Shown here in pieces: positions 11,701 to 23,252 of a stretch of 64,000 bases of DNA (positions within the stretch are counted from its first letter, which is position 1; the number at the start of each line of letters is the position of its first letter). The notes under the pieces are model-generated. The model was not told the DNA's origin. It saw only the letters and a program-made list of their open reading frames with translations, and ran no database searches. Both the position numbers and the translations under genes were made by a program. The DNA is from Ixodes scapularis (lineage: Eukaryota; Arthropoda; Arachnida; Ixodida; Ixodidae): assembly GCF_016920785.2 (NCBI RefSeq), contig NW_024609846.1, forward strand, positions 111,404,831 to 111,468,830. The letters are read 5' to 3'.

Positions 11701-12290
11701 CAAAAATAACTGTCCCATGCCTCTAACTCACCACAGATATTAAACTATTTGGGATAAACAGGCTAATGTGACCTGAAGAGCGCTAAAAATTCCGCCAACA
11801 GCGAAACGGCAGTTTCTCCACCTAGACTAATTAGAAAAGCGCTAAATTTAACCGAAAAAACCGCTCAATCGAAAACACTGGTTGAGTGAGCCTCGGTTTC
11901 GACGAAAGAGGAAGACGCCTGCGACTTGTCAAAGTAGGGCCACGCATAGGTATTAAGAGGCGGCATGGACGTAGCACGTGATTTCGATGCAGCCTGTTTC
12001 TGCCATGAATAAATGTTCTCGATCCTTTTATTTTTATGATCATTGACGGAATGAGAACGACAGGACGCTTCGTTACTATGGCCTAGCCTCCAGAACGCGC
12101 CCATACCTTCCGCCGTGCTTTGACTGCGCTTGCACGCCCGAAGCTGCTGAGACACCGAAGGGCGTTATTGAAGGTAGGAAGCTCTTGCTGGAGGTGGGAG
12201 AACTGAAGGACCTTCCCACCGTGCACATTTCGTCGTTCACTATAGAAGGCAGGCCTCTTAAACATTGCGAACCGAAATGACGCGCTATAT
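5756..12290. other. 6.5 kb of AT-rich DNA without recognisable genes
   Basis: Read on both strands, this stretch has only short open frames, such as two overlapping opposite-strand frames at 10288-10752 and partly overlapping minus frames at 11831-12265. None has a family motif, a convincing splice pattern or repeat structure. There are small A-rich runs (11505-11545) and a T tract (11040-11056). It may be intron or intergenic DNA. The minus frames at 11865-12265 are GC-richer than their surroundings and are the only part I would compare with transcripts. Confidence 0.5.
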
Positions 12291-12967
12291 ATCTACAGGG
12301 CGTTTCCGCGAAAGCTTTCAGAAATACATAAAAACAGATGCTATTCGAAATAAAGAGAAACTCTGTGGAAGCAAACTATACCAGCCCTGGCGGACGTGAA
12401 GAATTGCAAAAAACATACGAATTATAGAGATGATTAACTATACTTTACGAATTAACTGTTTAAATTAGTGAAAATAAACGTATGGTTCTACTGGGACACT
12501 TGCTAAGCATCATCGAAAATCGCAAGATCAACTCTTTTTAAAAAAATATATGAGGCGAAAACCGCATTTTACGGCGTTCTAAAAAAAAAGAAAAAAGAAA
12601 AGAAACCCGCTCAGTTGAGATAACGCGTCCGCACGATTTTTCAATCTCTTCTCATAACCCCAGCCTCCTTCTTTCTTTTTTGCAGAAGTGGTAACTTTAG
12701 CGCGCAACTGCGCTTCTCACGCGCTCAAAATTCCTTTCAACATTACACATTTACTTGATTTCGACAACGGTCAGCATGTTTATAATTGGACCAATATGTC
12801 TATTTCACTAATTAAAAAGTTAATTACCAATTTTACTTATTTAGCCGACAAATAGTTACAATTAGCCTACCATAGTATGTCCCCTGGGCGTATAACTCAC
12901 CTGCACAAACCGCGTAAGTGTAGCTTCCACGTTTTTTTGTTAAGCTCAAACAGAACCACCCTGTATC
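12291..12967. mobile_element. Chimeric foldback-type MITE
   Basis: It begins ACAGGGCGTTTCCGCG and ends ACCACCCTGTA, so it shares the terminal motif of the 4.0-kb MITE. Its right half (GTATGTCCCCTGGGCGTATA, then CACGTTTTTTTGTTAAGCTC) matches the right arm of the 24.9-25.5 kb foldback. The left half (AACAGATGCTATTCGAAATAAAG, shortened here to its key part GCTATTCGAAATAAAG) is a different type. The two arms therefore derive from different subfamilies. Confidence 0.7.
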
Positions 12968-13099
12968 ATATACTGGGTGTTTCAGCGAAGACTGACAAAA
13001 TTCCTAAATTTTGTGTAGTCCAGGTAAGCATATAATATTCTCAAGACCGCATTACTCGTGGTGGCGGACGTAAGAACATGCGCGATACTCACTATTTGG

Positions 13100-13101
<2 letters not shown>

Positions 13102-13122
<21 letters not shown>
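13102..13122. repeat. 21-base C homopolymer
   Basis: Uninterrupted C run followed by an A run in the left arm of a MITE. Comparable G or C tracts occur at 29382-29404, 35416-35435 and 43568-43591. Confidence 0.95.
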
Positions 13123-13132
<10 letters not shown>

Positions 13133-13649
13133 GACTAATTATTTTTATTAGTGAAAAAAGACATGCGGTTTTCATTATAAACGTGTTGAGCGTCCATTCC
13201 AAACCACTAAATAAGTAAATTTTAGAAAGACTTCGAGCGTGTGAGAAGCGTAGTAGTGCCCTAAAGTTGCCACTCGTGGAGCAGATTCAAGGCTAGTGGT
13301 TGCGGTAAGGTGCCCGCGCAATATTTCCGTCTCTTATGAGAGTCCCAGTCCTGTACCTGCTCCACGAGTAGTAACTTTTGTGCATTACTACGCTTCTGAC
13401 GCGCTCAAAATCTTTATGCAATTTACTGATTTAGTAGTTTTAGATGACGCTCAACAAGTTTCTTATTGAAAACGTGTATATTTTCGCTAACGAAAGGTTA
13501 ATTAGTCATTTTTAATTAATTAGTTAACTAATTAGTAAGTATCGCGCATTTCCTGACGTCCGCCACCACCAGTAACGCGGTCTCCAGGAAATTACGCTTT
13601 TACTTCAAATACGCTAAGTTTAGGCATCTCTGTCAGTCTTTGCAGAAAC

Positions 13650-16600
13650 CAGACTTGTGCCTATCTTAAACTCAAGATACTGTATCTGAAATAATTTTCC
13701 TAGTATTTCGGTATCTTGCAAATGCATTTCGTCTGGAGTATTTGCTACTATATTTGAATTACATTTCTCACTATCTTGTACTTAGTGTCTCAAATATATT
13801 TTGCAACCTTGGAAAAAAATCATGAGCCATTCCACTCTATGAAGGTGGATGACCAGCGAAGCTGTTTTGCACACGACACGAACCCGCCCTGAGGAGCCGG
13901 AGGAAACTAGACACGCGCGACGGGACCGCCACCCCGGGAGAGCGGACGGAAAGGAAACTAGGCACCATACTTGTGTCCGTTACTTCAGAAAAGTAATTAA
14001 TTACTGTTACACTTACTTGGCCTAAAACGTAATGGATTACCGTTACAAATAACTCCCCGTAAAAAGTAATAGATTAATTATATCGTTACTTTACTCGATT
14101 GCTTTTGCATTATTCCAAAAAAGCGCGAAAAAGACATACACTATCTACTGTCTGCATGAGGGGGAACATTTCGGGCCCCGTCACAATTGAATCAAACAAA
14201 CACATTCAGTACTATCTACCCAATATTTTAGGTTATTAATTTTTAGGAGAACGAATCTATAACATTTTAAAGTACCACTTAAACAGGTGTTCGAGATAAA
14301 CGAGACTTTGCTCTGTCCAACAGGGACAGAACTAAATCCCATGAACATGTGACGAATGCACTTCGGTGGTGGAGGCACGCACACCTTCCGAATTAATCCG
14401 AGTTTGGCATCGGCGAGCTTCAAAATACAATTAACCTGAAGATGCGGTTTTTCTATATTTGCTGCATGCTGCCTAAATGGAGGCTGGTTTATCTACCAAA
14501 AGCGACTGGCTGTGAGACCAAGATGCGGTACTTACGTCTGGGTATATTTCAAAGACTCCTGGTTGATGAAGGCTGTTTGTTAACCGACCGAATGACTCAC
14601 TTGATCATCTTTCTTGATCACAAAACTTATGAAGACCAAAACGTCACACGAAAGATTAATTCACAATCTTTCAGGTAAACTATTTTTGCCGTTTAGAAAT
14701 AATTTTTTTTTTAAAAAGCACAATTTTCAGTGAAATGCACGCTTCCATGTCTTTCACGCGTTTACAGGCGGCTTTTCAACTCCAGTGTCTAAGTGAGTCA
14801 CCATTTATTCTCAGAAAACTCGGGCTGGTGTTCCCTTTCCCTAAAATTTCGGACTAAGTTCCCACAGGCGCAATCCGCTGACGAGAGCCCTCGCATTCTC
14901 GTTTCTAAGAATACGGGTACACGTTCGATGTCCCAAGCCGTTTTGTTGTGCTATTCGGTCAGCTTATTGCCTGCTGTCGAAAGTTACTGTTTAATCTGAC
15001 CACGAAGTTGATGGTTCGTTTTTTCCCCGTTCCAACGAACTGCTGCCATCGCACCCCTTACGCATCCGCTAGTGCAAAGTCAAGTGACAGAAGCCACATA
15101 GCTGGTTGGGCCAGCCAGCATTTAGCTTTCACAGCGCTGTCAAGGATGAGCAAGGTCAAGGTCTCATAGAGCTTTTTCTGTGTTTGCGGGGTGGGAATGT
15201 GTAAGCAGAAACATCGACAAGCAAAAAACGGTTTCGTATGGAAAAAAAAAATATTGTTTCGGGGGGACAAGGCGTGGGGGTGGGAAAAGAAAAGGAGCGT
15301 ATGCATCATGGTTCACCGTGTCCACGGTCCTACTCAACACAAACCCCACGCGACGTTTAATGTATGGTTCATTCTTTTCTGCTCTTTTGTACGCTCGAGA
15401 CAGTCCGTTCGTTTTCTATGAAGTCAAAGCCTGTTGCCTTTCTGTAGACAGACCAATCCTCTCAGCCTGGCTGAGCGTACGAATGAGTCGAGACACGGGC
15501 TCTGGCTGGGCTATCGTGCCCCCCTTTCAGTGAATTCCTTTCCCTCACCAGCACTCTCTTCGCAAGCGAACCCACGTCTTGTGTTAGCAAGCTAAAAAGT
15601 GCTAAGGCCGTTGCATCGCCGTTCTTCCACTCTATTTCTCCCTTTGATGGGACGGAAGAATTGTAATGAATAATTTCAGTAATTCGTTACTGAAAAACTA
15701 ATGAGATTACATAACAAAATATATTTTCAAGAAGTAACGAATTAATTACTAAATTACGATAACAGTAATTAATTATAAGAAATTCCATTACTTGTAAAGG
15801 ATCATTTCTAAGTCTGCTAGGCACGCAAGCACTTAGAACGACGAAAAAGAGAGAGCGTAGACATTGCCGACGCGGGTCGCACAGCGGCAAATCTTTGAGA
15901 TAACTTCATTATCTACCTCAGAATCTACTCATCTTGAAAATGGGGCCTATTGATAACTGACTTACTGAATACAGCTATTGCTAAATACCCCAAGCGTCAA
16001 GGAGAATGCAGGAAAATTGTGTTCCACGCGCCGCACGTGCCATCATCTGCAGCAGTAACTGTTCTAAAGCAAAATCCTAAAACAAATAGCATCTTGCACG
16101 CGCGTTCGTCAACGCTTTATTTTGGTTATTTGCTTCGAATCTTTTATACGGGTAAGGCGTGCGCGCGCGGCGCGTGCGGCGGTGCGAGCGTAGAGTTTTT
16201 GCTCACGCACACGAAAAATCCTCGGAACCCTATTCAGAATCAGCTTCGCTATAAAAAGATTTTGTAAGACCAATCATCGGTACAGGGATCGTCAGGCTCC
16301 AGGGAAAAGCTAAACCGATTCCAGACATGAAGCCAAGCGACCGAACAGAGAACAGGAAACAAGGCACAAGCAGAATGCAGTTCCCAAAAGTCAACAAAAG
16401 ATAAAATGGATAGCCCCAAGTACGCACTATCTATATGTCCTCTTGTCCACTTTTTTAAAGCGGTTTTTGGACGAGACATCACGCTTGTAGCTAGCAAAGT
16501 GCTGGTGAAGTCATCCGGATTCTCAGACCTCACCCCTTTACCTTGAGCTAGAGTGGTTCCGTCACAGGAGGACCGTGAAGCTGACGGAACTGGAAATCGC

Positions 16601-17683
16601 TAGTTCAGGCGGTTGCAGTATGAACATGCGCAAACACGTTTTCATGCGAGCACAGGCACTCCCTCAGCCAAAGAAGCTAGATACTGCTGGCTTTATTGAT
16701 CTGCGATGACCTGGATTGGGCATCCCCAAAACTCCTTGTGTGCCTATTCTGACTTCACTTTTGCTCGGAAGCTCGTTTAAAGGCGTTTCTTATATCTGTC
16801 TTCGAATGCGCGCATTGTATAATCCTCAATATCCCCGAAACCAGTTTACGGCAGCGTTAAGTTTTTTTTATAAACTAGTGGATTCTAATCCTGGAATCTT
16901 GATCACCTTGACATTCATGCGTCAACGATAGTTTGAACTGGTGCAGAAGGGGGCAGGGGACGGTGGTTTAGAAGCGGTTTTTTGGACAATCCCCTGTTTC
17001 CTTCTTGACCTTCCTAGATTTTTTTTCGTTTCTTTTACAGTTCGAAGATACGGGTATTTTTCATTTTTAATTGGGGGGACAAAGTTCTCGCTCTTGGTTG
17101 TTAATCAACGACAGAAGCTGCTGTCCTCGAGTCGATGTTTGTTCTGAGCGTGCACGTGTGTCGTCCACTTGCGTACTCACCAACAAGCCCGGCAGCCTGA
17201 TCAACTCCTAGTTCGGCTGTCATAGATGTCCAATGCCGGGCTACATGTCAACTCCCCCGAATCACGTCGGAGAAACTTACCAACTTATTGCGGAATGCTT
17301 CATGAGCCGAGCCTGCTATCAAACTAAAGCACGGTAGGTGCCATGTCTACAATACACGAGTCCCGTTTGTTCCTAAAATTGTTTGGCACGTTTTATGCTG
17401 AATATTTCGTCTAAGCCGCTTTCGGAAGTAATATTAATAACCGCAAAATGTTACTTTCAGAAAAGACGTCGCAAATAGAGTACCTCTTTCTGACTTTTTA
17501 TTATATTACCAGCTTGCGAAACTTGTCAAGTGTCTTCGAATGTAATTCAATTACTTTTTCAAAGTATTTATAATTTTCTCAAGATAGTTTGTTTTTAAAG
17601 TTAACTTGAATACTACTCTAAATATGTTTCAAAAGAGAATTTAATACGTTGAATATTTTTGTAGAGTATTTGGAAAAACACTG
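13650..17683. mobile_element. 4.0-kb hAT-like element nested in a MITE
   Basis: The ends are CAGACTTGTGCC and GGAAAAACACTG. Read inward from each end, the termini CAGACTTGTGCC and CAGTGTTTTTCC agree at 8 of 12 positions and start with CAG as in hAT elements. The flanks GCAGAAAC (13642-13649) and GCTGAAAC (17684-17691) form an 8-bp target duplication with one mismatch, in the middle of a known MITE terminus. Subterminal AAGATAC/GTATTT-like repeats fill 13670-13810 and 17400-17680. No transposase frame is recognisable, and the interior is itself interrupted at 13966-15816. The stretch 15825-17400 is otherwise unassigned. Confidence 0.75.
13966..15816. mobile_element. 1.85-kb hAT-like element with perfect 8-bp target duplication
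   Basis: CTAGGCAC occurs exactly at 13958-13965 and again at 15817-15824. Between the copies the element starts CATACTTGTGTCCGTTAC and ends ATTTCTAAGTCTG; inward termini CATACTT and CAGACTT agree. GTAAC/AATTAC-rich subterminal blocks lie at both ends (to about 14110, and from 15655). The interior (14180-15540) has short open frames on both strands, but no hAT dimerisation or DDE motif that I can see, so it is probably non-autonomous. Confidence 0.85.
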
Positions 17684-17703
17684 GCTGAAACACCCGGTAT
17701 ATA

Positions 17704-18067
17704 TGGAATCACATTATATCCGCGGACGTAGCCGGCGCTTCAAATTAATCGAACCTAAAGCGCTGGATGGATTTTATAAACAAGTACCGCCAAGCTGGTG
17801 CATGCTGGGACGAACTTGAGCCGAAAATGGCGGAGCGTCACCGCCAATCTAGTTTCTCCCGGCGGAGCGCCGCCGGCCTCTACAGTTGACCAATAGGAGC
17901 GTGGTTTCAAACGGCGGCGCGTCGCCGGAAGCCAAAGCAGACCAATAGGAGCGTGAGTGTTTGGATGCGTGTTGCGCCATGAGCCAAAAAACGGCGACGC
18001 GTCGCAGTCATCCAATAGGAGCGCCCGAGGTACAATCGAACGATGGCGGTACTTGGATAAGTTATGA
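17704..18067. other. GC-rich stretch with three CCAATAGGAGCG repeats
   Basis: CCAATAGGAGCG occurs at 17890-17901, 17942-17953 and 18012-18023, each near a GGCGACGCGTCGC-type CpG palindrome. A weaker version (GGAGCGTCACCGCCAAT) lies upstream near 17830. Repeated CCAAT boxes with CpG content could be a promoter or a degenerate tandem repeat of a transposon end. No transcript start or coding sequence is evident. Confidence 0.45.
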
Positions 18068-19070
18068 TACACTCTAAAAAAAAAGTGAAAGCCGTTTACA
18101 ACTCCCTGTAACACCGAATTAAAGCGCAGCACTTGAGGAGGAGGAAGGAAGGGTACTGGGGGGGGTGAAGTGACCTGGGGGGGTCACGTGACCTTGGGGG
18201 GTCATGTGACGATGCCGATGATGTCATCAGTGACGTTACTGATGACGTCATCAGTGACTATGACGATGCGGACTCCGATGACGTCATCAGCAACGATGAC
18301 GATGCGGATGTCGGTGACGTCATCAGTGACGTCACTGATGACGTCATCATTGACGATGACGATGACGATGCGCATGCCGGTGAGGTCATCAGTGACGTCA
18401 CTGATGACGTCACTGATGACCTCATCAGTGACGATGACGATGACGATGCGGATGCCGGTGACGTCATCAGTGACGATGACGTCATCGGGGAGGTCACGTG
18501 ACCTCGGCGGGAGTCACGTGACCCTGGGGGGTTGTCACGTGACCTCGGGGTGTCACGTGACTACGGGGGGTGTCACGTGACTTTGGGTGTCACGTGACCC
18601 TGGGGGAGGGGTCACGTGACCTTGGGGTGACCTTGGGGGTCACGTGACCTTGGGATGACCTTGGGGGTCGCGTGACCTTGGGGTGACCTTGGTTACGCCG
18701 ACGCCGACGCCGACGGTGACGCCGACGCCGCTCAAGCCGGGAACGGGCCCCTAAGAGCTGCGCTCTAAAATCCCGTGCGTCTACTTTCCCGCACAGCACT
18801 CGGAGAGCCAATTACCGCAACTTACAAGTCAGCTCAGCGAATGACGACGTCGAAACATGTGTTTAGACCAAAAAACGCAGTCTGAGTTGTGACATTAAGC
18901 AATGCAAAACGCCACGCTTGCATTGCTTAATGTCACAGCTCAGACTGCGTTTTTTGGTCTAAACATATTTTTAGCCATCGTCATTCGCCGAGCTGCCTCC
19001 GAAAGTTGCGGTTATTGACTCTCCGAGTGTTGCGCGGGATAGTAGACGCACGGGCTTTTTTTAGAGTGTA
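18068..19070. mobile_element. Palindromic MITE, ends TACACTCTAAAA, split by a second element
   Basis: The left end is TACACTCTAAAA at 18068-18079 and the right end TTTTTTTAGAGTGTA at 19070. Without the 18080-18770 insert it is about 312 bp, close to the 317-bp relative at 30598-30914. Its centre is a near-perfect palindrome: GACATTAAGCAATGCAA, a short spacer, then TTGCATTGCTTAATGTC, flanked by CAGTCTGAG and CTCAGACTG. It has no coding capacity. Confidence 0.9.
18080..18770 (+). mobile_element. Variable-core element copy 2 (GGTCACGTGACC and TGACGTCA core)
   Basis: The head is GTGAAAGCCGTTTACAACTC, then AAAGCGCAGCACTTGAGGAG (18121 on). The tail is GACGCCGACGCCGCTCAAG..GGGCCCCT, then AGAGCTGCGCTCTAAAA ending at 18770. 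The core first shows GGTCACGTGACC, then about nine TGACGTCA palindromes in GATGACGTCATC context mixed with GACGATGACGATGCGG units (18230-18490). About eight more CACGTG palindromes follow (18490-18670). The flanking MITE reveals the insertion point. CTCTAAAA stands at both junctions (18072-18079 and 18763-18770) but is also the family's own end, so it may be a target duplication or end microhomology. The long open frame here is a product of the repeats. Confidence 0.85.
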
Positions 19071-19184
19071 TCCAGCGCTTTAATCGGACCCATCTAAGAG
19101 CGTCAAAATAGCACCAACAGGGTCTTAGTCGTACATGTTATTTCATAATTATATACAGGGGAGGGGGGGGGCAGTGACTTGAAC

Positions 19185-19265
19185 TTTTAATGCTGTATGA
19201 TTGGTCCTATCTCGTAGCGTTGACTGCGCCCGGACTTAAGGTGAAACGATGTTTAGTTTTATTGG
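19185..19265. repeat. Dispersed ATTGGTCC..GGTGAAACGATG repeat, partial
   Basis: TGATTGGTCCTATCTCGTAGCGTTG followed by GGACTTAAGGTGAAACGATG resembles 26940-27010 (GATTGGTTCCATCAGCTCGC..GTTAAGGCGAAACGATG). The longer match here is given only in part. It is a short piece of an unclassified interspersed repeat that is also present near 53.56-53.65 kb. Confidence 0.4.
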
Positions 19266-19543
19266 ACACACTAAGATCTCGCCCCAGTCAGTTGTTCTCC
19301 TATTATAAATACAATGTCCAATAATATCTAAATAATTGCATTACTACCGAGGGCCAACTTCCAAGGGCGAAGAAAGCTACGTGTCTTGTAATAATCAACC
19401 ACCACACTTAGCCATGCAATTTTTTATTCGCTTTAGAAGAGCCGTTTGTTTTTCTTCGATGATTGTGCGAGCAAAAATAATAAAATGCTGATTTTGAGCA
19501 CTTGTGGAACAAAAATATTGCCAAGAGCGACACTGAGCAAACC

Positions 19544-19615
19544 CGTCCGTGGCCGATCGGTTATCGTGCTTGGCTCCGGCGTAAAGGACCGAAGTTCAAT
19601 TCCTGGAAGCGGACG
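19544..19615 (+). ncRNA. tRNA-derived SINE head or tRNA pseudogene
   Basis: A 72-nt stretch is bounded by CGTCCG (19544-19549) and its complement CGGACG (19610-19615), as an acceptor stem would be. TGGCCGATCGG (19550-19560) fits the A box exactly and GTTCAATTC (19594-19602) fits the B-box core exactly. The D, anticodon and T stems pair poorly, so it is not a working tRNA. T-rich sequence follows. A further A-box-like TGGCCGAGGCG sits near 19757. Confidence 0.5.
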
Positions 19616-19619
19616 TACC

Positions 19620-22103
19620 TTTTTGTTTTTCTGTAAATGTCGCTTTCTGGTAAATTCGAAAACCCTGTTGCATGTTCAAGGTCCAAATTTCCTACTCGCC
19701 GAACCTTCTACATCGATTGTTCCAGAAGCCCAGACGTGTACATAGGGGGCTCCGCATGGCCGAGGCGGGGTCATACTCGCTTTAGCGCTCGATCGTGCTG
19801 TTACGCCGCCATCGACGACTGCGACGCTAGCCTTTTTCTAATTTGTTTTGGGCACACGTTTGCCCATGAAACATTTAGTCTCCATCAGTCACACGTCGCC
19901 TCATTAGTTATCATTCGTGACAGTATAGCGAGTTGTGTAGAACGCACCTAGCTTTATACCACTATTCCATGCATGCTTGCGATTGGGAACTCCAAGCTTG
20001 ACTAAACTAAACGGAATGCCCAAATACACTCGCACATTATGTTGGATATCATCCGGCGTGTTTCGTAATAATCTTTTGAACTCCCGTAACGGCAAGCGGA
20101 TGACAAATGCGAAAGAATTACTCTCTTTCACAAAGCCTTGAGGACCACCTCTTTATAAGTCAATGAGGCATTGTACGCATAAATCACCACATCGCTTTCC
20201 AATGCAATATTGTATCCGCCAAAAAGTAAAGAAAAAGCGCACCCTCCGTGTGTAAAGTATTAGCCAGAACCGCTGGCCCTTTCGTGTGAACTCCCACAAA
20301 CTCGTTAAAAACCGCAATCTACAAAAAAAAGAAGAAAAAAAAAAAACAGATGCCACAAGTGTATACGAACATCTGGCGAGAAGCACAAACCCATCGCAGT
20401 GCAACGATATTTTTTTTTATTGTTTTACCATTCTAATGTCTTTTGCTGGCACTTGCTGCAAAATGTTTGCGTTTCAAGGACCGAGAATGAAAAATCATCG
20501 CACGATTCAACCCCAGCTACACCGTTCCCAAACAAAGCGGGAGTCAGCATTTGGAGCGCCATCATCCCTCTAAGATGATAAGTAAGCGGAGCCTCGTGCA
20601 CGCTCCAGAGATCGTAAACAATCCCCGGTCCTCCCGCGCCTCTTGTTATTGGGGGGCAAATCCCCAGTGTTTGTCTAGGGGCCATAAAAAATGCTCGTGC
20701 TCTTTGTTTTCTTCCCCCAAATCACGGAGGTTTGACTTTTTTCTCCGGCCCCGTTGCAAGTCGCCTGAGATTTACTGAAGAGGCCCGGGTCCAGCACGAG
20801 TCGCGCTTGAATTGCGCACACAAAAAAATTCGTAGAAAAGCAAAAAAAAAACAAAAAAAAAACAGACATGAGGAGTGGCAAAAAGAGGAAGACTCTTGTT
20901 TATCTGCAGTTTTTTGGACCCTCGAGCTACCTTTCTGTACAAGATGCTGTAACTGCACACGCGAGCTTTTACGTTGGGCTGATATAGACGTGTGGTTTCC
21001 TCTTAGGAATCCGCATTCTTCCTTTAATATGCGACTACGCCATCTTAAGAGACAATACAAAGGAAACCAACAACAGTAAAGTGCAATAAGTAATAGACGT
21101 TAGTGTACGCGAAATTCGAACAAACAGACAGCCAACGTGGCACATATATATAGGTCGCGACTTGGCGAGTTATTACTATAGGCTGTACTCGACATTCGTT
21201 CGTGGTGTGTAGCTGCGGAAGTAACCTTCAGTGCCGGGATTTAGCGTATCTGGAGTTTCCTTTCTGCTTTATGAATGTTGTCGATTGCCCGGTTCTCCGT
21301 CTCCTAAGCAAGCATTAAAAACTATTTTTTTCCCGTGACCCACAGCCAATAGTACGTAGATAAACAGAAGCGTGCTCGCTTTCATATTGCCGTGGCACTC
21401 GAAGCCACCAGTCGCCCTTCTACCATCTTTTTTTTTTTTAGGCTTACTGGATGTCTGCAGCTTTTGAGTGCCCATTTTTGTTTTCCCTTCTGCTTTATTC
21501 ATTACGTTGCCCGTTGAGTTTTTCTTATAAGCGTATGAGAAAATACTTCACAGCGAACTGACGGCAAGTTAATATTTTTATATTCGCGATGTCGTTAAGC
21601 GAATTGTCTCAATGGCGATTGTGATGTGCGATATAAGCTCGTGGACGTGCTTCTCCATTCCGAAGTAACTAAGTTTGGCTTGTAAGTTAATATATAACGT
21701 GCAATAAAAAAAAGTTTGATTTTAGCAATTTTTTCCGAGTAACATACGTATCAGCAATTTTAGAACTTTCTATGTTATGTTCCAACAGGGGCGTGAGCCA
21801 TTCTTATTCTATCGAGCTTTTTGAGGTTTTATGCCAGTGGACTTGATATGATCAATGCTTGATGTTCGTTTACTACAAATACACTCCTGACTCATTTTTC
21901 AATAAAAATCTCTCTAGAAAAATGAAATAAATCCAAATACATGTTTTGTTTTGTGTACAATAAAAGGAAAAACACTTCACTGGAGGCTAGACACAACAGT
22001 CAAGAATATAAGCATATCAAAGGCACACACGCCCATGTTCCGCGGGAATTGTTGGTGACCTTGAAAATGTTATTTTCCTTCATTTGAGAGGCCATTCTAC
22101 CGA
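19620..22103. other. Unassigned stretch, no recognisable gene
   Basis: Several opposite-strand open frames of 70-115 codons overlap each other between 20150 and 21080, and none shows a family motif. A-rich runs occur at 20320-20346 and 20844-20866. I see no repeat boundaries. It may be intronic or intergenic. Confidence 0.4.
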
Positions 22104-22803
22104 CTTGTACGTAACGAGTTACAATTAACTGATTACTTGTAATCAATTACGTTTTATTGTAACATTTTAACGCCTCTATTACTTTGTTTTCTGCGGCAAC
22201 GTCCGCTGTAATTCAATTACTATTTTTTGTAATTAATTACTTATATGTTCCCGAAAGCGCTAAAATGATTGAGTTGAGTTTTTTTTTTTTAAAGTAAAAA
22301 TCGCTTTTCTGCCCGTGCGCTATTAGTCCATGTTGCACCAACGTTGGAGACTTTTTCGACCCCTAAACAACTAAAAAAACATACCACGACACCAGAAGGA
22401 TTAGAATGTCAACGCGCTCAGCGAAGTTTTGACTATCATGCTGTCGAGAGTGCCTCGCGTCCTGTGTACGGGTTGCGACGATCCGGGTTTACCAAGGCAT
22501 AGACGTTCTGCATTATCTTGAAAGAGTTCACCAGCGCGTGCTTGTATAGGACGTACTAAGAACAGAAGGTTATCGTATCTACGATTATTTACAATTTACA
22601 ACAAAATGTAACCGCTTTGAACATATATGTGCAGTTTTTATTTCGTATTAGTTAAAGAAAAGGTAACGGGAAACGTGATCAATTACTTTCTGGTAGTTTT
22701 TCGACTCTTTTCGTCATGCTGTAATTGATTACTGTAATCTTACATTTTTCAATAAACTAATTGTAATCGTAATCGGTTACTTTTTGTCAGTAAGGCGTAC
22801 AAG
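22104..22803. mobile_element. Short hAT-like element with GTAAC blocks at both ends
   Basis: CTTGTACG (22104-22111) and CGTACAAG (22796-22803) are perfect inverted ends. GTAACGAGTTAC- and AATCAATTACG-type blocks lie just inside each (to about 22250, and from about 22660). The layout copies that of the 13966-15816 element at a smaller size. No 8-bp duplication is evident, and the ends may extend a few bases further. Confidence 0.6.
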
Positions 22804-23252
22804 ACAGGTATAAAAACAGCGAAAAAACAATATATCGTCTGAAGAGTCTTCGCCTTCTTCAGAGGTCATAACAAGTCATTTTAAAAAGGCTAACGATGTC
22901 TCGACATCTCAGATCTTTAAAAAGTAAACTATTGTTTACATTGCTGCCTCTACCGCGCGTTTAGTTCTTAAAATGCTGCTTGCTAAAAGTTTCGTCCCCT
23001 ATATTTGCACAAAAACAAAGCTGCTGAAGGGGTAGAGTTTAAGCACTGATTTTGTAAATTGTAAACCAATAATGTCTTTATTTGCACTCTCCCGCGCGAT
23101 AAAGAAAGCAAGGAAGAAAGAAATGTATATATATATAGCTTTACAAAGCTTTAAGCTTTACATATTTGTATATCTTTAAGCTTTATATATCTGTAAAGCT
23201 TCAAGCTTTACAAACTCTACAAATATGTAAAACTTAAAAAACACCATATATA
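22804..23252. other. Spacer with repeated AAGCTTTACA motifs
   Basis: From 23140 to 23235 the decamer AAGCTTTACA and variants occur repeatedly in both orientations. Similar sequence forms the outer end of the foldbacks at 24166 and 24862, so this may be the shredded terminus of another copy. The rest shows nothing recognisable. Confidence 0.4.

Larger units (their letters stand above)
12974..17703. mobile_element. Foldback MITE split by a hAT-like insertion
   Basis: The left end is ACTGGGTGTTTCAGCGAAG at 12974. The right terminus is interrupted after GTCTTTGCAGAAAC (13649) and resumes at GCTGAAACACCCGGTATA (17684). Removing the 13650-17683 insert gives a MITE of about 700 bp with an internal foldback (CACTCGTGGAGCAG.. 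and ..CTGCTCCACGAGTAG around 13270-13370). A 21-C homopolymer lies inside its left arm. Confidence 0.75.

Noticed and set aside
18170..18580. 136-codon open frame rich in Met, Thr and Ser
   Set aside because: It is produced by the TGACGTCA/GATGACG repeats of a variable-core element; frames on the opposite strand are equally open.
19741..19810. Second tRNA-like segment near TGGCCGAGGCG
   Set aside because: The A box fits, but no acceptable B box or pairing stems follow.
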